Assembly (NCBI GenBank): GCA_964596185.1
Contig: CAZQUE010000003.1
Span: forward strand, 67,073 to 131,072
Length of the DNA stretch: 64,000 nt
Origin: DYKG01 sp964596185
GTDB lineage: Bacteria > Muiribacteriota > Ozemobacteria > Ozemobacterales > Ozemobacteraceae
Direction: 5' to 3'
The notes beneath the pieces are model-generated. The model did not search any database. It saw only the letters and a program-made list of their open reading frames with translations, and was not told the origin of the DNA. Positions 28,876 to 36,201 of this stretch are shown piece by piece. The stretch's first letter is position 1. Each line of letters starts with the position of its first letter. The translations under genes were made by a program, and so were the position numbers.

Positions 28876-30543
28876 TTAGAACAATCTCATAAATTCTTCG
28901 AGGCTGGTTTCACCGGCGAGCAGTAATGCCAGTGCCTGTTCTTCGAGGTTCCTGATGCCTTGTTTGCGGGCATAGTTGTTAAAGTCCTGATAATTTTGTT
29001 TATTGATGATCATCTGCCTGAGAGTCGGACTGTCGGGAATGAACTCGATGATCAGTGATCTTCCGGAGTAGCCTGTGTTATTGCAACCTTCACAGCCTTT
29101 AGCTTTGTAGATGGTTTTGTCGTGGTCGGCAATTTCGATTCTTTCTTTCAATTCCGAGGGCATGGCGACCTGCTCGCGACAACTAGGACAAATCTTGCGA
29201 ATAAGTCTCTGGCAGACGAATCCGCACAGAGAGGAAGCGATGACTACCGGGTCGACATCTGTTTGAATCAATTTTACAATCGCGCTGGCGGCGTCATGCG
29301 CCAGATAAGAGGTCAGCAGGGTTTTTCCGCCGAGTCCGGCGAAACCGATTTCTTCAGCCAGTTCGACCTTTTCGACGTGATCGACGTAAATTACGTCTGC
29401 ATCTAGAAGCAGAGCAAGTTTAAGCCCGGAAAGATGGTCGGCGACTCCGCCTGCCCCGACCTGGATCTGGGTTGTGCGCGGTAAGGTGGCAACCACGGGT
29501 TCTTCAACTGTGACTATTTTTCTTTCATCGGCATTATAACTGCTTAAAAGGCAATATTGGGTCGTTGTGCGTCCGGATTCGCGAGGACCGGTAACGTAAA
29601 GAACGCCGTGAGTTGTATGTAACGTGCGGCCGATCGTTTCTAGTTCTGATTTGCCGCTGCGGCCAAGCTGGTCGGTAATGCTGCCGAAATCGCTGAGCTT
29701 GAGAATCACCATTTCGCCGTTGATGGTCGGGTAGAAAATGCTTTGCACGTTAACCTGACGGTTGGAAACGGTTACGCGAAAGTGCCCGACCTGCACGATT
29801 TCTCGCGAAGCTTCATTGTCGGCGACCTGCGAAAGTTTTTTCAGGCGCGAAATCACTTCATGGTGAACCTTCATCGGCACTTCGATCTTTCTTGAAAGAA
29901 CATCGTTCGAGCGGAATCGGATGATGACGCCTTTTTCAGAGGGCTCGAAGTGAATGCGGGTAACTCGGTTGATGATTGCCTGGCCGAGAATATAGTTGAT
30001 AACCTTTTCCGGGCCTTCCATCCCTTTGGGGATTCCCCGTTCAAGGTTCTGTTTTTCATTGCTATCGAGCTTTTCGAAAGTTTGTGCCCCAGCTTTTTCG
30101 GCCACGTCGATCGGACCGTAAATTGCCGCATAGGTTTGCTCGAAATCGAACAGGGTGCAGATCGAAACCGAAATAGAAACGCCGTATTTGCCTTCAAGAA
30201 ACTCTATCGGTCTTGAGTCAAGGGGATCAACCATGCAGACACTTAGCTGGTTTCCCGCTTTGTAAAGCGGCATCAACCGGTGGTCAAGAGCAAATTCCGG
30301 AGTAACCATCTGCATGACTTCATTATCGACGATTCCAGGGTTGAGATGGATGAACGAAATATTGAGCTGGTTGCCCAGAGCCCAGATAATGTCGTCCTCT
30401 GTTACCAGGCCCATCTCAGATAGAGCTTCACCCAGCTTCAGCCCCTTGTCTCGCTGGAAAGTCAGTGCCTGTTTAAGCTGCTCTTCTGAGATCAGATTAC
30501 AGTCGATAAGTATGTCGCCCAGACGTTTCTTTTGTGTATTCAT
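28876..30543 (-). CDS. PilB/GspE-like protein with degenerate ATPase site
   Basis: A 555-residue homologue of the pilus extension ATPase. Residues 1-150 form the MshEN/T2SSE-N domain (LGDILIDCNLISEEQL, then LVTEDDI), a fold that can bind cyclic di-GMP. The ATPase core has lost its key residues: Walker A reads GPRESGRTT (Lys to Arg, Gly replaced by Glu), the Walker B region reads DADVIYVDHVEK instead of DPDxxxVGEIRD, the two sensor arginines before it are gone, and the His box is TSYLAHD. The four-Cys zinc site (CPSC, CEGC) is kept. It is probably a non-hydrolysing regulator or structural partner rather than the extension motor. Confidence 0.82.
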   Translation of the reverse strand: MNTQKKRLGDILIDCNLISEEQLKQALTFQRDKGLKLGEALSEMGLVTEDDIIWALGNQLNISFIHLNPGIVDNEVMQMVTPEFALDHRLMPLYKAGNQLSVCMVDPLDSRPIEFLEGKYGVSISVSICTLFDFEQTYAAIYGPIDVAEKAGAQTFEKLDSNEKQNLERGIPKGMEGPEKVINYILGQAIINRVTRIHFEPSEKGVIIRFRSNDVLSRKIEVPMKVHHEVISRLKKLSQVADNEASREIVQVGHFRVTVSNRQVNVQSIFYPTINGEMVILKLSDFGSITDQLGRSGKSELETIGRTLHTTHGVLYVTGPRESGRTTTQYCLLSSYNADERKIVTVEEPVVATLPRTTQIQVGAGGVADHLSGLKLALLLDADVIYVDHVEKVELAEEIGFAGLGGKTLLTSYLAHDAASAIVKLIQTDVDPVVIASSLCGFVCQRLIRKICPSCREQVAMPSELKERIEIADHDKTIYKAKGCEGCNNTGYSGRSLIIEFIPDSPTLRQMIINKQNYQDFNNYARKQGIRNLEEQALALLLAGETSLEEFMRLF

Positions 30544-30604
30544 ATTGGCAATAATTTACCTGAAACGAACTTGTTTCGGCAAGTCTTTATTGTTTTCAGG
30601 CAAA

Positions 30605-30634
30605 AAAATAAGGCCATCCCAGGTTGGGACGGCC
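30605..30634 (-). terminator. Intrinsic terminator after the HU gene
   Basis: Read on the minus strand: stem GGCCGTCCCA / TGGGATGGCC with one mismatch, then TTATTTTTTTG. The same stem words occur in the terminator at 47979. Confidence 0.75.
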
Positions 30635-30652
30635 CGATTTTTTTGATCGAAA

Positions 30653-30937
30653 TTATTTTTTCTTGTTGTTGATCATTTCGCGCAGTTCTTTGCCTGGCAC
30701 GAATTTAGCAACTTTGCATGCGGGGATTTTGATGGGTTTTTTGGTCTGTGGATTGATTCCAGTTCTGGCTTTGCGGTTGGTAACCTTGAATGAGCCAAAA
30801 CCTACCAGACGAACGTCGTCAGCTTTTTTCAATGCTTTTTTGATGATGTTCAAAGTAGCATCGAGAGCCTGAGCGGCCTGAGTCTGGGTCATGTTGGTGG
30901 TTTTTGCGATTTCGCGCACGAGTTCGATCTTTTTCAC
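30653..30937 (-). CDS. HU-family DNA-binding protein
   Basis: A 94-residue histone-like protein from a GTG start at 30937 with a perfect AGGAGG about 9 bases upstream; a longer reading from ATG 30982 would bury that ribosome site. The HU/IHF signature is clear: an N-terminal KKIELVREIAKTT, VRLVGFGSFKV, and the DNA-arm region RKARTGINPQTKKPI. HU dimers bend and compact DNA. It is a single gene with its own terminator. Confidence 0.92.
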   Translation of the reverse strand: MKKIELVREIAKTTNMTQTQAAQALDATLNIIKKALKKADDVRLVGFGSFKVTNRKARTGINPQTKKPIKIPACKVAKFVPGKELREMINNKKK

Positions 30938-31026
30938 TATTGGGATCCTCCTGAAACTTAGTAGAGAACGAAGATAAACCAATCGTACCAGCAGGTTTAT
31001 GCTTTGTCAATAGGGTCAAGAAAAAT

Positions 31027-32181
31027 TTATTGCTTCAAATTCTCAAAATCTCTAAGTTTTTGCACCAATGCCCGATGCTCATCCCGGAGCTCAAGCAGCT
31101 GGGACTGTAGGATTGCCACCGACCGCCGCTGTACCGAAGACACTGAAGATTTTGCTACAATTGAATTAAGTTCCAGCTCTTTCTGGCGAATTTGACTTTG
31201 AACTCTGAGCATGCGATTTCTGGTATTGGCATATTCCCGGTCAAGGTCGTTGCGAGTGCGAACAAGTCTGGGTAGCTGCTTGTGCTGGCCAAGTTCGCGA
31301 TTGTGACCGTCTTTTTGCATTTCTTCCTTTTCTGCGAAGCGTCCGCCAATTACCGAATCCTTGGCCAGGGTCTGATGGCGCAAATGTTCAAGAAAAGCAG
31401 AACGCTGTCGGGCGATAATTTTTACATCACCTGTTTTCTCTTCCGCCCTCTGTTCACCGCTGATAATCTGTTCAATCGGCGGCAGGGTTTCGAGGCGTGC
31501 GGGTATTTCATCGCGAATTGGTGGAAGCTGTTTGTTCGGCTGACCTGTCGTTATCGTGGGTCTGGTGACCAGATCGCGATTTTCCCACTCACCAATGAGT
31601 TGGGTTTCGATTGGAGCGGCCTGAAATTTTTCTGGCTTTTCGCCGACGCGATCTTTCTGGGAAAGTGTCGTTTTCATGCCGTTTTGAAGAACCAGTTGGC
31701 GGTTGCGCGGATCTTCAGCTGCCCTTACCGCAACTATTCCAGAAAATACACGAATCTCACTGCGGCCAAAACGGTCGACATTGACATCGAAGGATGTGCC
31801 AAGAACAGTGCAGGAGCCCAATGGTGTAAAAACTTTGAACATGTCTGAGCGCCGGCGTATTTTGAACCAGGCATTTCCCAGGCGCATCTGCACGCCACTA
31901 CGCATAACGGTAATCATGGCATTATTCTTAATTCTGACGATGCTCCCGTCGGGGTAAAAGAGTTCACCGCGGCCGTCGCCTTCGACGTTGATCAGGTCGC
32001 CGGGTTTGACTTCGACCGGCTGGTAGCTTTGCAGAGCAAGCCAGGTCGAGCCGCCGGTGCGCGAAAGAACCGCCCGGCCGGAAATGGTCTTGAACATGAA
32101 TTTATCGTGCTGAGCCATTACAGCATTGCTGCTGATAAGGCAAAGGGCAAACATAAGAAAGATCGTCGCAAATTTTTTCAT
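31027..32181 (-). CDS. Exported FecR-domain protein with C-terminal coiled coil
   Basis: A 384-residue exported protein starting at ATG 32181, where GGAG lies upstream and a signal peptide (MKKFATIFLMFALCLI, cut near VMA) begins directly; a longer in-frame start at 32241 would hide the signal. Residues about 40-165 are a FecR-like domain (GDLINVEGDGRGELFYPDG, then FTPLGSCTVLGTSFDV). The last 110 residues are a charged coiled coil. Stand-alone FecR-domain proteins in the envelope are common and their role is unclear. No sigma factor or TonB receptor is adjacent, so classic FecIR signalling is unlikely. Confidence 0.75.
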   Translation of the reverse strand: MKKFATIFLMFALCLISSNAVMAQHDKFMFKTISGRAVLSRTGGSTWLALQSYQPVEVKPGDLINVEGDGRGELFYPDGSIVRIKNNAMITVMRSGVQMRLGNAWFKIRRRSDMFKVFTPLGSCTVLGTSFDVNVDRFGRSEIRVFSGIVAVRAAEDPRNRQLVLQNGMKTTLSQKDRVGEKPEKFQAAPIETQLIGEWENRDLVTRPTITTGQPNKQLPPIRDEIPARLETLPPIEQIISGEQRAEEKTGDVKIIARQRSAFLEHLRHQTLAKDSVIGGRFAEKEEMQKDGHNRELGQHKQLPRLVRTRNDLDREYANTRNRMLRVQSQIRQKELELNSIVAKSSVSSVQRRSVAILQSQLLELRDEHRALVQKLRDFENLKQ

Positions 32182-32318
32182 GTGCGCAGTTCTCCAGAAA
32201 TGAGCTGCCGTCAGTCTAACCTTTTTGCCTGAATCACACAACTGCTTTACTTGCAGTTATGATTGATTAAATTCAGGGGTAGAGGATGAAAATTAAATTG
32301 TCTGTCAGGAGGTAATTT

Positions 32319-32468
32319 ATGAGAGATGCAAATGAATATGTTGTCTGTCTTGAATGCTCCTGCGGCACTGCTTTTGAACCGGAAAAAATCGTCGTAGATA
32401 GATATGGCGAAGAATGGGCGGTATGCCCTAAATGTAAGGCTCTGATAAGATTGGCGGCCAAAGATTGA
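32319..32468 (+). CDS. Small zinc-ribbon protein (49 residues)
   Basis: A short gene with a perfect AGGAGG 6 bases before its ATG. The 49-residue product has two Cys pairs, CSC near residue 13-15 (CLECSC) and CPKC at 36-39, separated by about 21 residues. This is the arrangement of a minimal zinc ribbon. It lies just upstream of the tRNA-Leu gene, outside the integrated element. No partner is evident. Confidence 0.65.
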   Translation: MRDANEYVVCLECSCGTAFEPEKIVVDRYGEEWAVCPKCKALIRLAAKD

Positions 32469-32538
32469 AAAATCTTTGCTCTTTTTGGTTCAAACTTGCT
32501 TGCCTGTACCTTCCGGCTGTGTTATACTGAACCTGCCA

Positions 32539-32623
32539 GCCGGAATGGCGGAATTGGCAGACGCACGGGACTCAAAATCCCGCGCCCCTTAAAGGCGTGT
32601 CGGTTCGACCCCGACTTCCGGCA
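32539..32623 (+). tRNA. tRNA-Leu (CAA)
   Basis: An 85-base class II tRNA. The acceptor strands GCCGGAA and TTCCGGC pair fully, with discriminator A. The anticodon stem CGGGA/TCCCG encloses the loop CTCAAAA, giving anticodon CAA (Leu, UUG). There is a long variable arm and the T-arm GTCGG-TTCGACC-CCGAC. The CCA end is not encoded. The 3' half is the insertion site of an integrative element. Confidence 0.96.
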
Positions 32624-32625
32624 CT
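32603..32625 (+). repeat. Left attachment site (attL core)
   Basis: A 23-base sequence covering the T-arm and 3' acceptor strand of tRNA-Leu plus two bases; an identical copy lies at 41852-41874. Integration here keeps the tRNA intact. Confidence 0.9.
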
Positions 32626-32661
32626 GAACAGGAGTTCAACAGGATAAAATAAACTCCACAA

Positions 32662-32687
32662 AGCCCGCAGAAATGCGGGTTTTTTGT
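32662..32687 (+). terminator. Intrinsic terminator downstream of tRNA-Leu
   Basis: Stem AGCCCGCA / TGCGGGTT with loop GAAA, followed by TTTTTTG. It ends tRNA transcription before the integrase gene and is supplied by the element. Confidence 0.8.
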
Positions 32688-32726
32688 TTGTCCGAATTAC
32701 ATAGAACATGGTTGAATCTCATTGAT

Positions 32727-32788
32727 TTATACCACAAAATAGTATAACTTTATGGTATAACCAGCTTATACCAGAGAGGTGTTATACC
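32727..32788 (+). promoter_or_regulatory. Cluster of five TTATACC/GGTATAA half-sites before the integrase
   Basis: Within 62 bases: TTATACC at 32727, AGTATAAC at 32741, GGTATAAC at 32754, TTATACC at 32766 and GTTATACC at 32781, the last touching the integrase ATG. They form direct and inverted pairs about one helical turn apart. A 29-base block (32733-32761) recurs near the other end with one mismatch. This suits integrase arm-type sites or an autoregulatory operator. Confidence 0.6.
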
Positions 32789-34012
32789 ATGTCATTAAAT
32801 GCCGCGCAGGTAAAGAGTCTCAAGCATAAACCCGGTAAAAAAGAAACCCGCATACATGACGGTTTGGGGTTATACCTTTTCATCACCGACAAGGACGCAA
32901 AATACTGGCGGTTCAAGAGTCGCTTTCAGGGAAAAGGCATATTGCTTTCGCTTGGCACTTACCCTACTGTCAGTCTGGCGGAGGCCAGAGTAAAAACGCT
33001 TGAGATGGTAAGCCTTATTAAAAGCGGCGTGAATCCTGCCGAGAACCGCAAAGCACAGAAAGCGGCAATCACCGAAGCCAGCGCCAACAGCTTTGAAGTT
33101 GTAGCGCGTGAATGGCAGGCGGTAAAGATGCAGGAGTTTACCGAGAAGTCAAAATACCGCACTACATACGGCCTTGAAAAGTATGTATTCCCGTTCATCG
33201 GCGGCCTGCCAATATCAGAAATCAAGTCGCCTCAGATCGTCGATATTGCCCGGCGCATGGAAGCCAGCGGCCTGACCGAAACGGTTCACCGGGTTATCGG
33301 TTATTGCAGCAACATCTTTCTTTATGCCATTGCGGGCGGCAGGGCAGACTTTGACCCGACAGCAGCGGCAAAGAAGCAGTTGAAACCCTTGCCAAAAGAA
33401 AAGCACATGGCCGCCACTACTGACCCGGCAGAAGTTGGCAGACTCTTGAACATGATCGACGGGTATACCGGCAGCTTTGTTGTCAGATCGGCGCTCTTGC
33501 TTGCCCCACTAGTATTCGTTCGACCCGGAGAATTGAGAAACGCCCTCTGGTCAGATATAGACTTTGATCGTAGAGAGTGGAGATATACCGCCAGCAAAAC
33601 AAAGCAACCTCATGCAGTGCCGCTGAGCCGACAGGCTGTAGATATATTGAAAGAGCTGCATCAGGCAACCGGACGCGGTGAGTTTGTCTTTCCGAGTGCG
33701 ACCAGCTCGACCAGAGAGATGAGCAACAACGCCGTTCTTGCAGCATATCGGCGCATGGGTATAGCAAAAGAAGAACTTTGCGGCCACGGCTGGCGAGCCA
33801 TTGCCAGAACACTTCTCGAAGAAGAACTGAAATACCCGTTGCCGATAATCGAAATGCAGCTTGCACACGCAGTTAAAGACATGCACGGCAGAGCTTACAA
33901 CAGAACCACTTTCATAAAAGACCGCCATGAGATGATGCAGGCATGGGCTGACTATCTCGACAAACTGAAAGCGGCGGCCACTTCGACCCCTGCCGGGAAA
34001 CTTGCGGCATGA
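32789..34012 (+). CDS. Tyrosine recombinase integrase (P4-type)
   Basis: A 407-residue integrase with an N-terminal DUF4102-like arm-binding domain (LSLGTYPTVSLAEAR), a core-binding domain, and a C-terminal catalytic domain. Catalytic residues: Arg in VRPGELRNALW, Lys/His region at KTKQPHAVPLS, HGWR (His-x-x-Arg), LAH and the nucleophile Tyr in GRAYNRT. P4-type integrases commonly use tRNA 3' ends as targets, as seen here. The last half-site of the upstream repeat cluster abuts its ATG, so the integrase may repress itself. Confidence 0.95.
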   Translation: MSLNAAQVKSLKHKPGKKETRIHDGLGLYLFITDKDAKYWRFKSRFQGKGILLSLGTYPTVSLAEARVKTLEMVSLIKSGVNPAENRKAQKAAITEASANSFEVVAREWQAVKMQEFTEKSKYRTTYGLEKYVFPFIGGLPISEIKSPQIVDIARRMEASGLTETVHRVIGYCSNIFLYAIAGGRADFDPTAAAKKQLKPLPKEKHMAATTDPAEVGRLLNMIDGYTGSFVVRSALLLAPLVFVRPGELRNALWSDIDFDRREWRYTASKTKQPHAVPLSRQAVDILKELHQATGRGEFVFPSATSSTREMSNNAVLAAYRRMGIAKEELCGHGWRAIARTLLEEELKYPLPIIEMQLAHAVKDMHGRAYNRTTFIKDRHEMMQAWADYLDKLKAAATSTPAGKLAA

Positions 34013-34207
34013 TCGAGAATGACATCAGATGACAAAGACCTTGCAGATCGAGAACGAGGAATAAGAAGAGGATTACTTGGGTTACTTCCGCTTTTGATGC
34101 AGCTTACACAAGCAACCGGGTAAACTTGGTAGCCTTGTGTTAAAATAAAGTGTCGAAAAAAGCGATAACCAACGACCAATAACATTGAATTGCAAGGCGG
34201 CAGACGA

Positions 34208-34873
34208 ATGAACCCGACTTTTACAGACGAACAGCACGCGGCCAGATGGCTGGCGAAATTTGCCCTGCCATTCGTGAACGCTACGCCTGACCAGTTGAGA
34301 AAGACTGCTTCCAACGCTTACGCATGGAACACATTCAACGGAATCTGCCGCTGCGATGGCACAGACAAAGAACCGCCAAAAGTAGATTTCGAGCGAAACG
34401 ATACTTACAAGCGGGTTACAGATCAGGAACTTACCGACCTGCAAAAGCTCGTTAAGACGATGCTCTATATTGTGCTGTCTGGCAAGCGGCATGAAGATTT
34501 GCCGAAAGATGTAAAGCAGCAGGTGAAAGAAATTGAAAAGGCGATTGAATCGGTTTTCACCAGCACCAAGTATAACTATGAATGGAAGGGCAAGGGTAAA
34601 GCGCATACTCTGAGAAAAGGCAAAAAGGGAGATGGCCTTATCTCAAGGCTCAAAGAATGGTTTATCGTTGCTATAACTACCTGCTTGTATTCCTTCTCGC
34701 TCAGCGACGATATAGAGCCGATGAAAGGCGCAGGTTTTGAAAAGATAGGAATGTGCCAGAAATGCGAAATATTCTTTGAGAAAAAGCGGAGAGATCAGGA
34801 GTATTGCTCAAAACGTTGTCGAGACGCCGACGCAGCAAAAAGAATGTATTATAGAAAAAAAGAAACCTCATAG
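34208..34873 (+). CDS. Element protein with C-terminal CGNR-like zinc finger
   Basis: A 221-residue protein from ATG 34208 (AGGCGG upstream). The C-terminus has MCQKCEIFFEKKRRDQEYCS and KRCRDADAAKR, a Cys4 knuckle like those of CGNR zinc fingers thought to bind DNA. The rest is charged and helical, with a short hydrophobic stretch near residue 150. It is the second gene of the element and ends in an inverted repeat (AAACCTCA/TGAGGTTT). A regulatory role is a guess; no catalytic motif was found. Confidence 0.6.
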   Translation: MNPTFTDEQHAARWLAKFALPFVNATPDQLRKTASNAYAWNTFNGICRCDGTDKEPPKVDFERNDTYKRVTDQELTDLQKLVKTMLYIVLSGKRHEDLPKDVKQQVKEIEKAIESVFTSTKYNYEWKGKGKAHTLRKGKKGDGLISRLKEWFIVAITTCLYSFSLSDDIEPMKGAGFEKIGMCQKCEIFFEKKRRDQEYCSKRCRDADAAKRMYYRKKETS

Positions 34874-34875
34874 CA

Positions 34876-34904
34876 TTGACTTTAAACCACTGAGGTTTTA
34901 TATT
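34876..34904 (+). promoter_or_regulatory. Strong candidate promoter for the element's replication operon
   Basis: TTGACT and TATATT hexamers separated by exactly 17 bases. Transcription would start near 34911, about 195 bases before the first AlpA-like gene, giving a long structured leader. Confidence 0.6.
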
Positions 34905-34956
34905 AGCCCTATGCTTTCAACAGGGCTGTAAAATTTCAGAACAACCAGAAATAGAA

Positions 34957-35086
34957 AAGCCCCGGAGAAATCACCGAGGCTTTTTGTTTTTGGGCGCGAT
35001 AACCCGCAAACCTTAGCAAGTTAAGGTTATCACACCCGAAACGAAAAGCCAACAAGCCCGGCCTTTCAGTTGCCCGGCTTACTTTT
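34957..35086 (+). promoter_or_regulatory. Structured leader with terminator-like and competing hairpins
   Basis: Three elements in a row. First, GCCCCGG/CCGAGGC (34959-34980) followed by TTTTTGTTTTT, a good intrinsic terminator about 75 bases after the promoter start point. Second, GATAACC (34998)/GGTTATC (35025), which competes with AACCTTA (35009)/TAAGGTT (35022) for the same bases. Third, AAGCCCGGC/GCCCGGCTT (35054-35080) followed by ACTTTT. This looks like an attenuated leader or a short stable RNA. Confidence 0.5.
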
Positions 35087-35105
35087 CGCTATGAGGTGTT
35101 TTTTT

Positions 35106-35306
35106 ATGTCAGATCAACCCGTATTTTTGAGAACCAGACAGGTTCTAAAACTGCTTAACATAAGCAAAAGCCAATGGCAGAGGCTTGTAAAAAGCGGTGT
35201 TGCACCAGCAGGAAAAAAGCTCAGCCCACGTGTTTTTGTCTGGCGGGAATCCGACATTCTAGGATTTATCGCCAATGCTGAAACTGTTGGGGGTGCAGCC
35301 GAATGA
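35106..35306 (+). CDS. AlpA-family regulator / excisionase-like protein
   Basis: A 66-residue protein from ATG 35106. It has the MerR/AlpA-type helix-turn-helix layout (LRTRQVLKLLNISKSQWQRL then SPRVFVWRESDILGFI). AlpA proteins in P4-like elements control the integrase or act as excisionase. An ATGA overlap links it to the next gene. It heads the operon that contains the primase-like gene, so it may be the switch between integration and replication. Confidence 0.78.
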   Translation: MSDQPVFLRTRQVLKLLNISKSQWQRLVKSGVAPAGKKLSPRVFVWRESDILGFIANAETVGGAAE

Positions 35307-35491
35307 GTAGAACACAAGTAATTGATGAACTCGAAAGACAGGTTGAGTCTCTCAGGACAGTATCAGACCTTCTGCTGACAAATGACGGCAACGATGTAAC
35401 CCCCGGCCAGATCGCCGGGCTTCTCAATGTGTTACTGGATAACATTTACCCGTGCCTGCATCAGTTGCGCCCCGGAAAGTCGGAGGTGTGA
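35303..35491 (+). CDS. Small element protein of unknown function
   Basis: A 62-residue, mostly helical, acidic protein. The ATG overlaps the stop of the AlpA-like gene (ATGA) and the next gene begins 3 bases after its stop, so it is translated as part of the operon. No motif is recognised. Confidence 0.55.
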   Translation: MSRTQVIDELERQVESLRTVSDLLLTNDGNDVTPGQIAGLLNVLLDNIYPCLHQLRPGKSEV

Positions 35492-35494
35492 CAG

Positions 35495-35695
35495 ATGGCA
35501 AAGATCGTTTATGACGCTTGCATAAAAACCGGCACTTACAAGAAAGACGGGCAGGAAAAGGTTAACTGGTTGAAGATCGGCGCAGTTTTCGAGAGCGACA
35601 AGGGACTGAGCCTGAAACTCGACGCTTTTCCGGCCAGCAGTAATGATGGCTGTTGGATAAAGCTATTCCCGGCAAGGAAGGGAGACAAGGCATGA
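35495..35695 (+). CDS. Small element protein of unknown function
   Basis: A 66-residue protein with an alternating beta pattern (KVNWLKIGAVFESDKGLSLKLDAFP). This phrase resembles small accessory proteins of plasmids and phages that I associate with single-strand-binding-like folds, but I cannot confirm that. A ribosome site GGAGG lies upstream within the previous gene, and an ATGA overlap links it to the second AlpA-like gene. Confidence 0.55.
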   Translation: MAKIVYDACIKTGTYKKDGQEKVNWLKIGAVFESDKGLSLKLDAFPASSNDGCWIKLFPARKGDKA

Positions 35696-35895
35696 ACGCA
35701 CTACCAGAAACCTGCCTGCTGAGATTGAAACAGGCGTTGCAGTTTATTCAAGTCAGCCGAACAACTTTCTTAACTGGTATCAAGACTGGCCGCTTTAACA
35801 TTACGCCGATTAAAAACGGGCGTTGTGTGTTTTATCGAGCCGAAGATATACGGGCGCTTATCGAGGAGATGAGCAAATCAGAGGTAACGGCATGA
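35692..35895 (+). CDS. Second AlpA-like / excisionase-like DNA-binding protein
   Basis: A 67-residue protein starting in an ATGA overlap at 35692. It has LKQALQFIQVSRTTFLTGIK and YRAEDIRALIEEM, the helix-turn-helix plus wing arrangement of excisionase-family proteins. It is distinct in sequence from the AlpA-like protein 400 bases upstream, so the operon encodes two small DNA-binding proteins of this class; one may regulate and the other excise. Confidence 0.65.
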   Translation: MNALPETCLLRLKQALQFIQVSRTTFLTGIKTGRFNITPIKNGRCVFYRAEDIRALIEEMSKSEVTA

Positions 35896-36173
35896 TAGAG
35901 AAAGACGGTTTTATAACTTGCGACTTTGTAACAGTAGAGGGTGAAATGTCGAAAGGCAAACATCTTCTGGCGAACATTTCTATAGCGTTGCCTATCTGCA
36001 AAAACGCTGAGCAACAGGCTCGACTGGTTCAGCAGGTAAAAGAATGGGTAGCATCTGATGAGTTCTGGACAGATGCCGGGGAAAGACTCAGGACTACGGC
36101 TAACGAATGTCGGCGCATAGGCAAAGTTATGATGTTCATACCCGGAGAAGAATACGATACGGTGTGCCACTGA
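35892..36173 (+). CDS. Small element protein of unknown function
   Basis: A 93-residue protein beginning in an ATGA overlap at 35892. The sequence alternates beta and helix (ITCDFVTVEGEM, then a helical AEQQARLVQQVKEWV). No catalytic motif is visible. Its position between regulators and the primase-like gene suggests a replication accessory, which is inference. Confidence 0.5.
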   Translation: MIEKDGFITCDFVTVEGEMSKGKHLLANISIALPICKNAEQQARLVQQVKEWVASDEFWTDAGERLRTTANECRRIGKVMMFIPGEEYDTVCH

Positions 36174-36201
36174 ATGATGACACGGAGGTCAAAAGTAATA
36201 G

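Noticed and set aside
28540..28926. Plus-strand reading frame opposite the start of pilT
   Set aside because: It is the antisense of the Pro/Ala-rich coding repeat; such frames stay open by GC bias.
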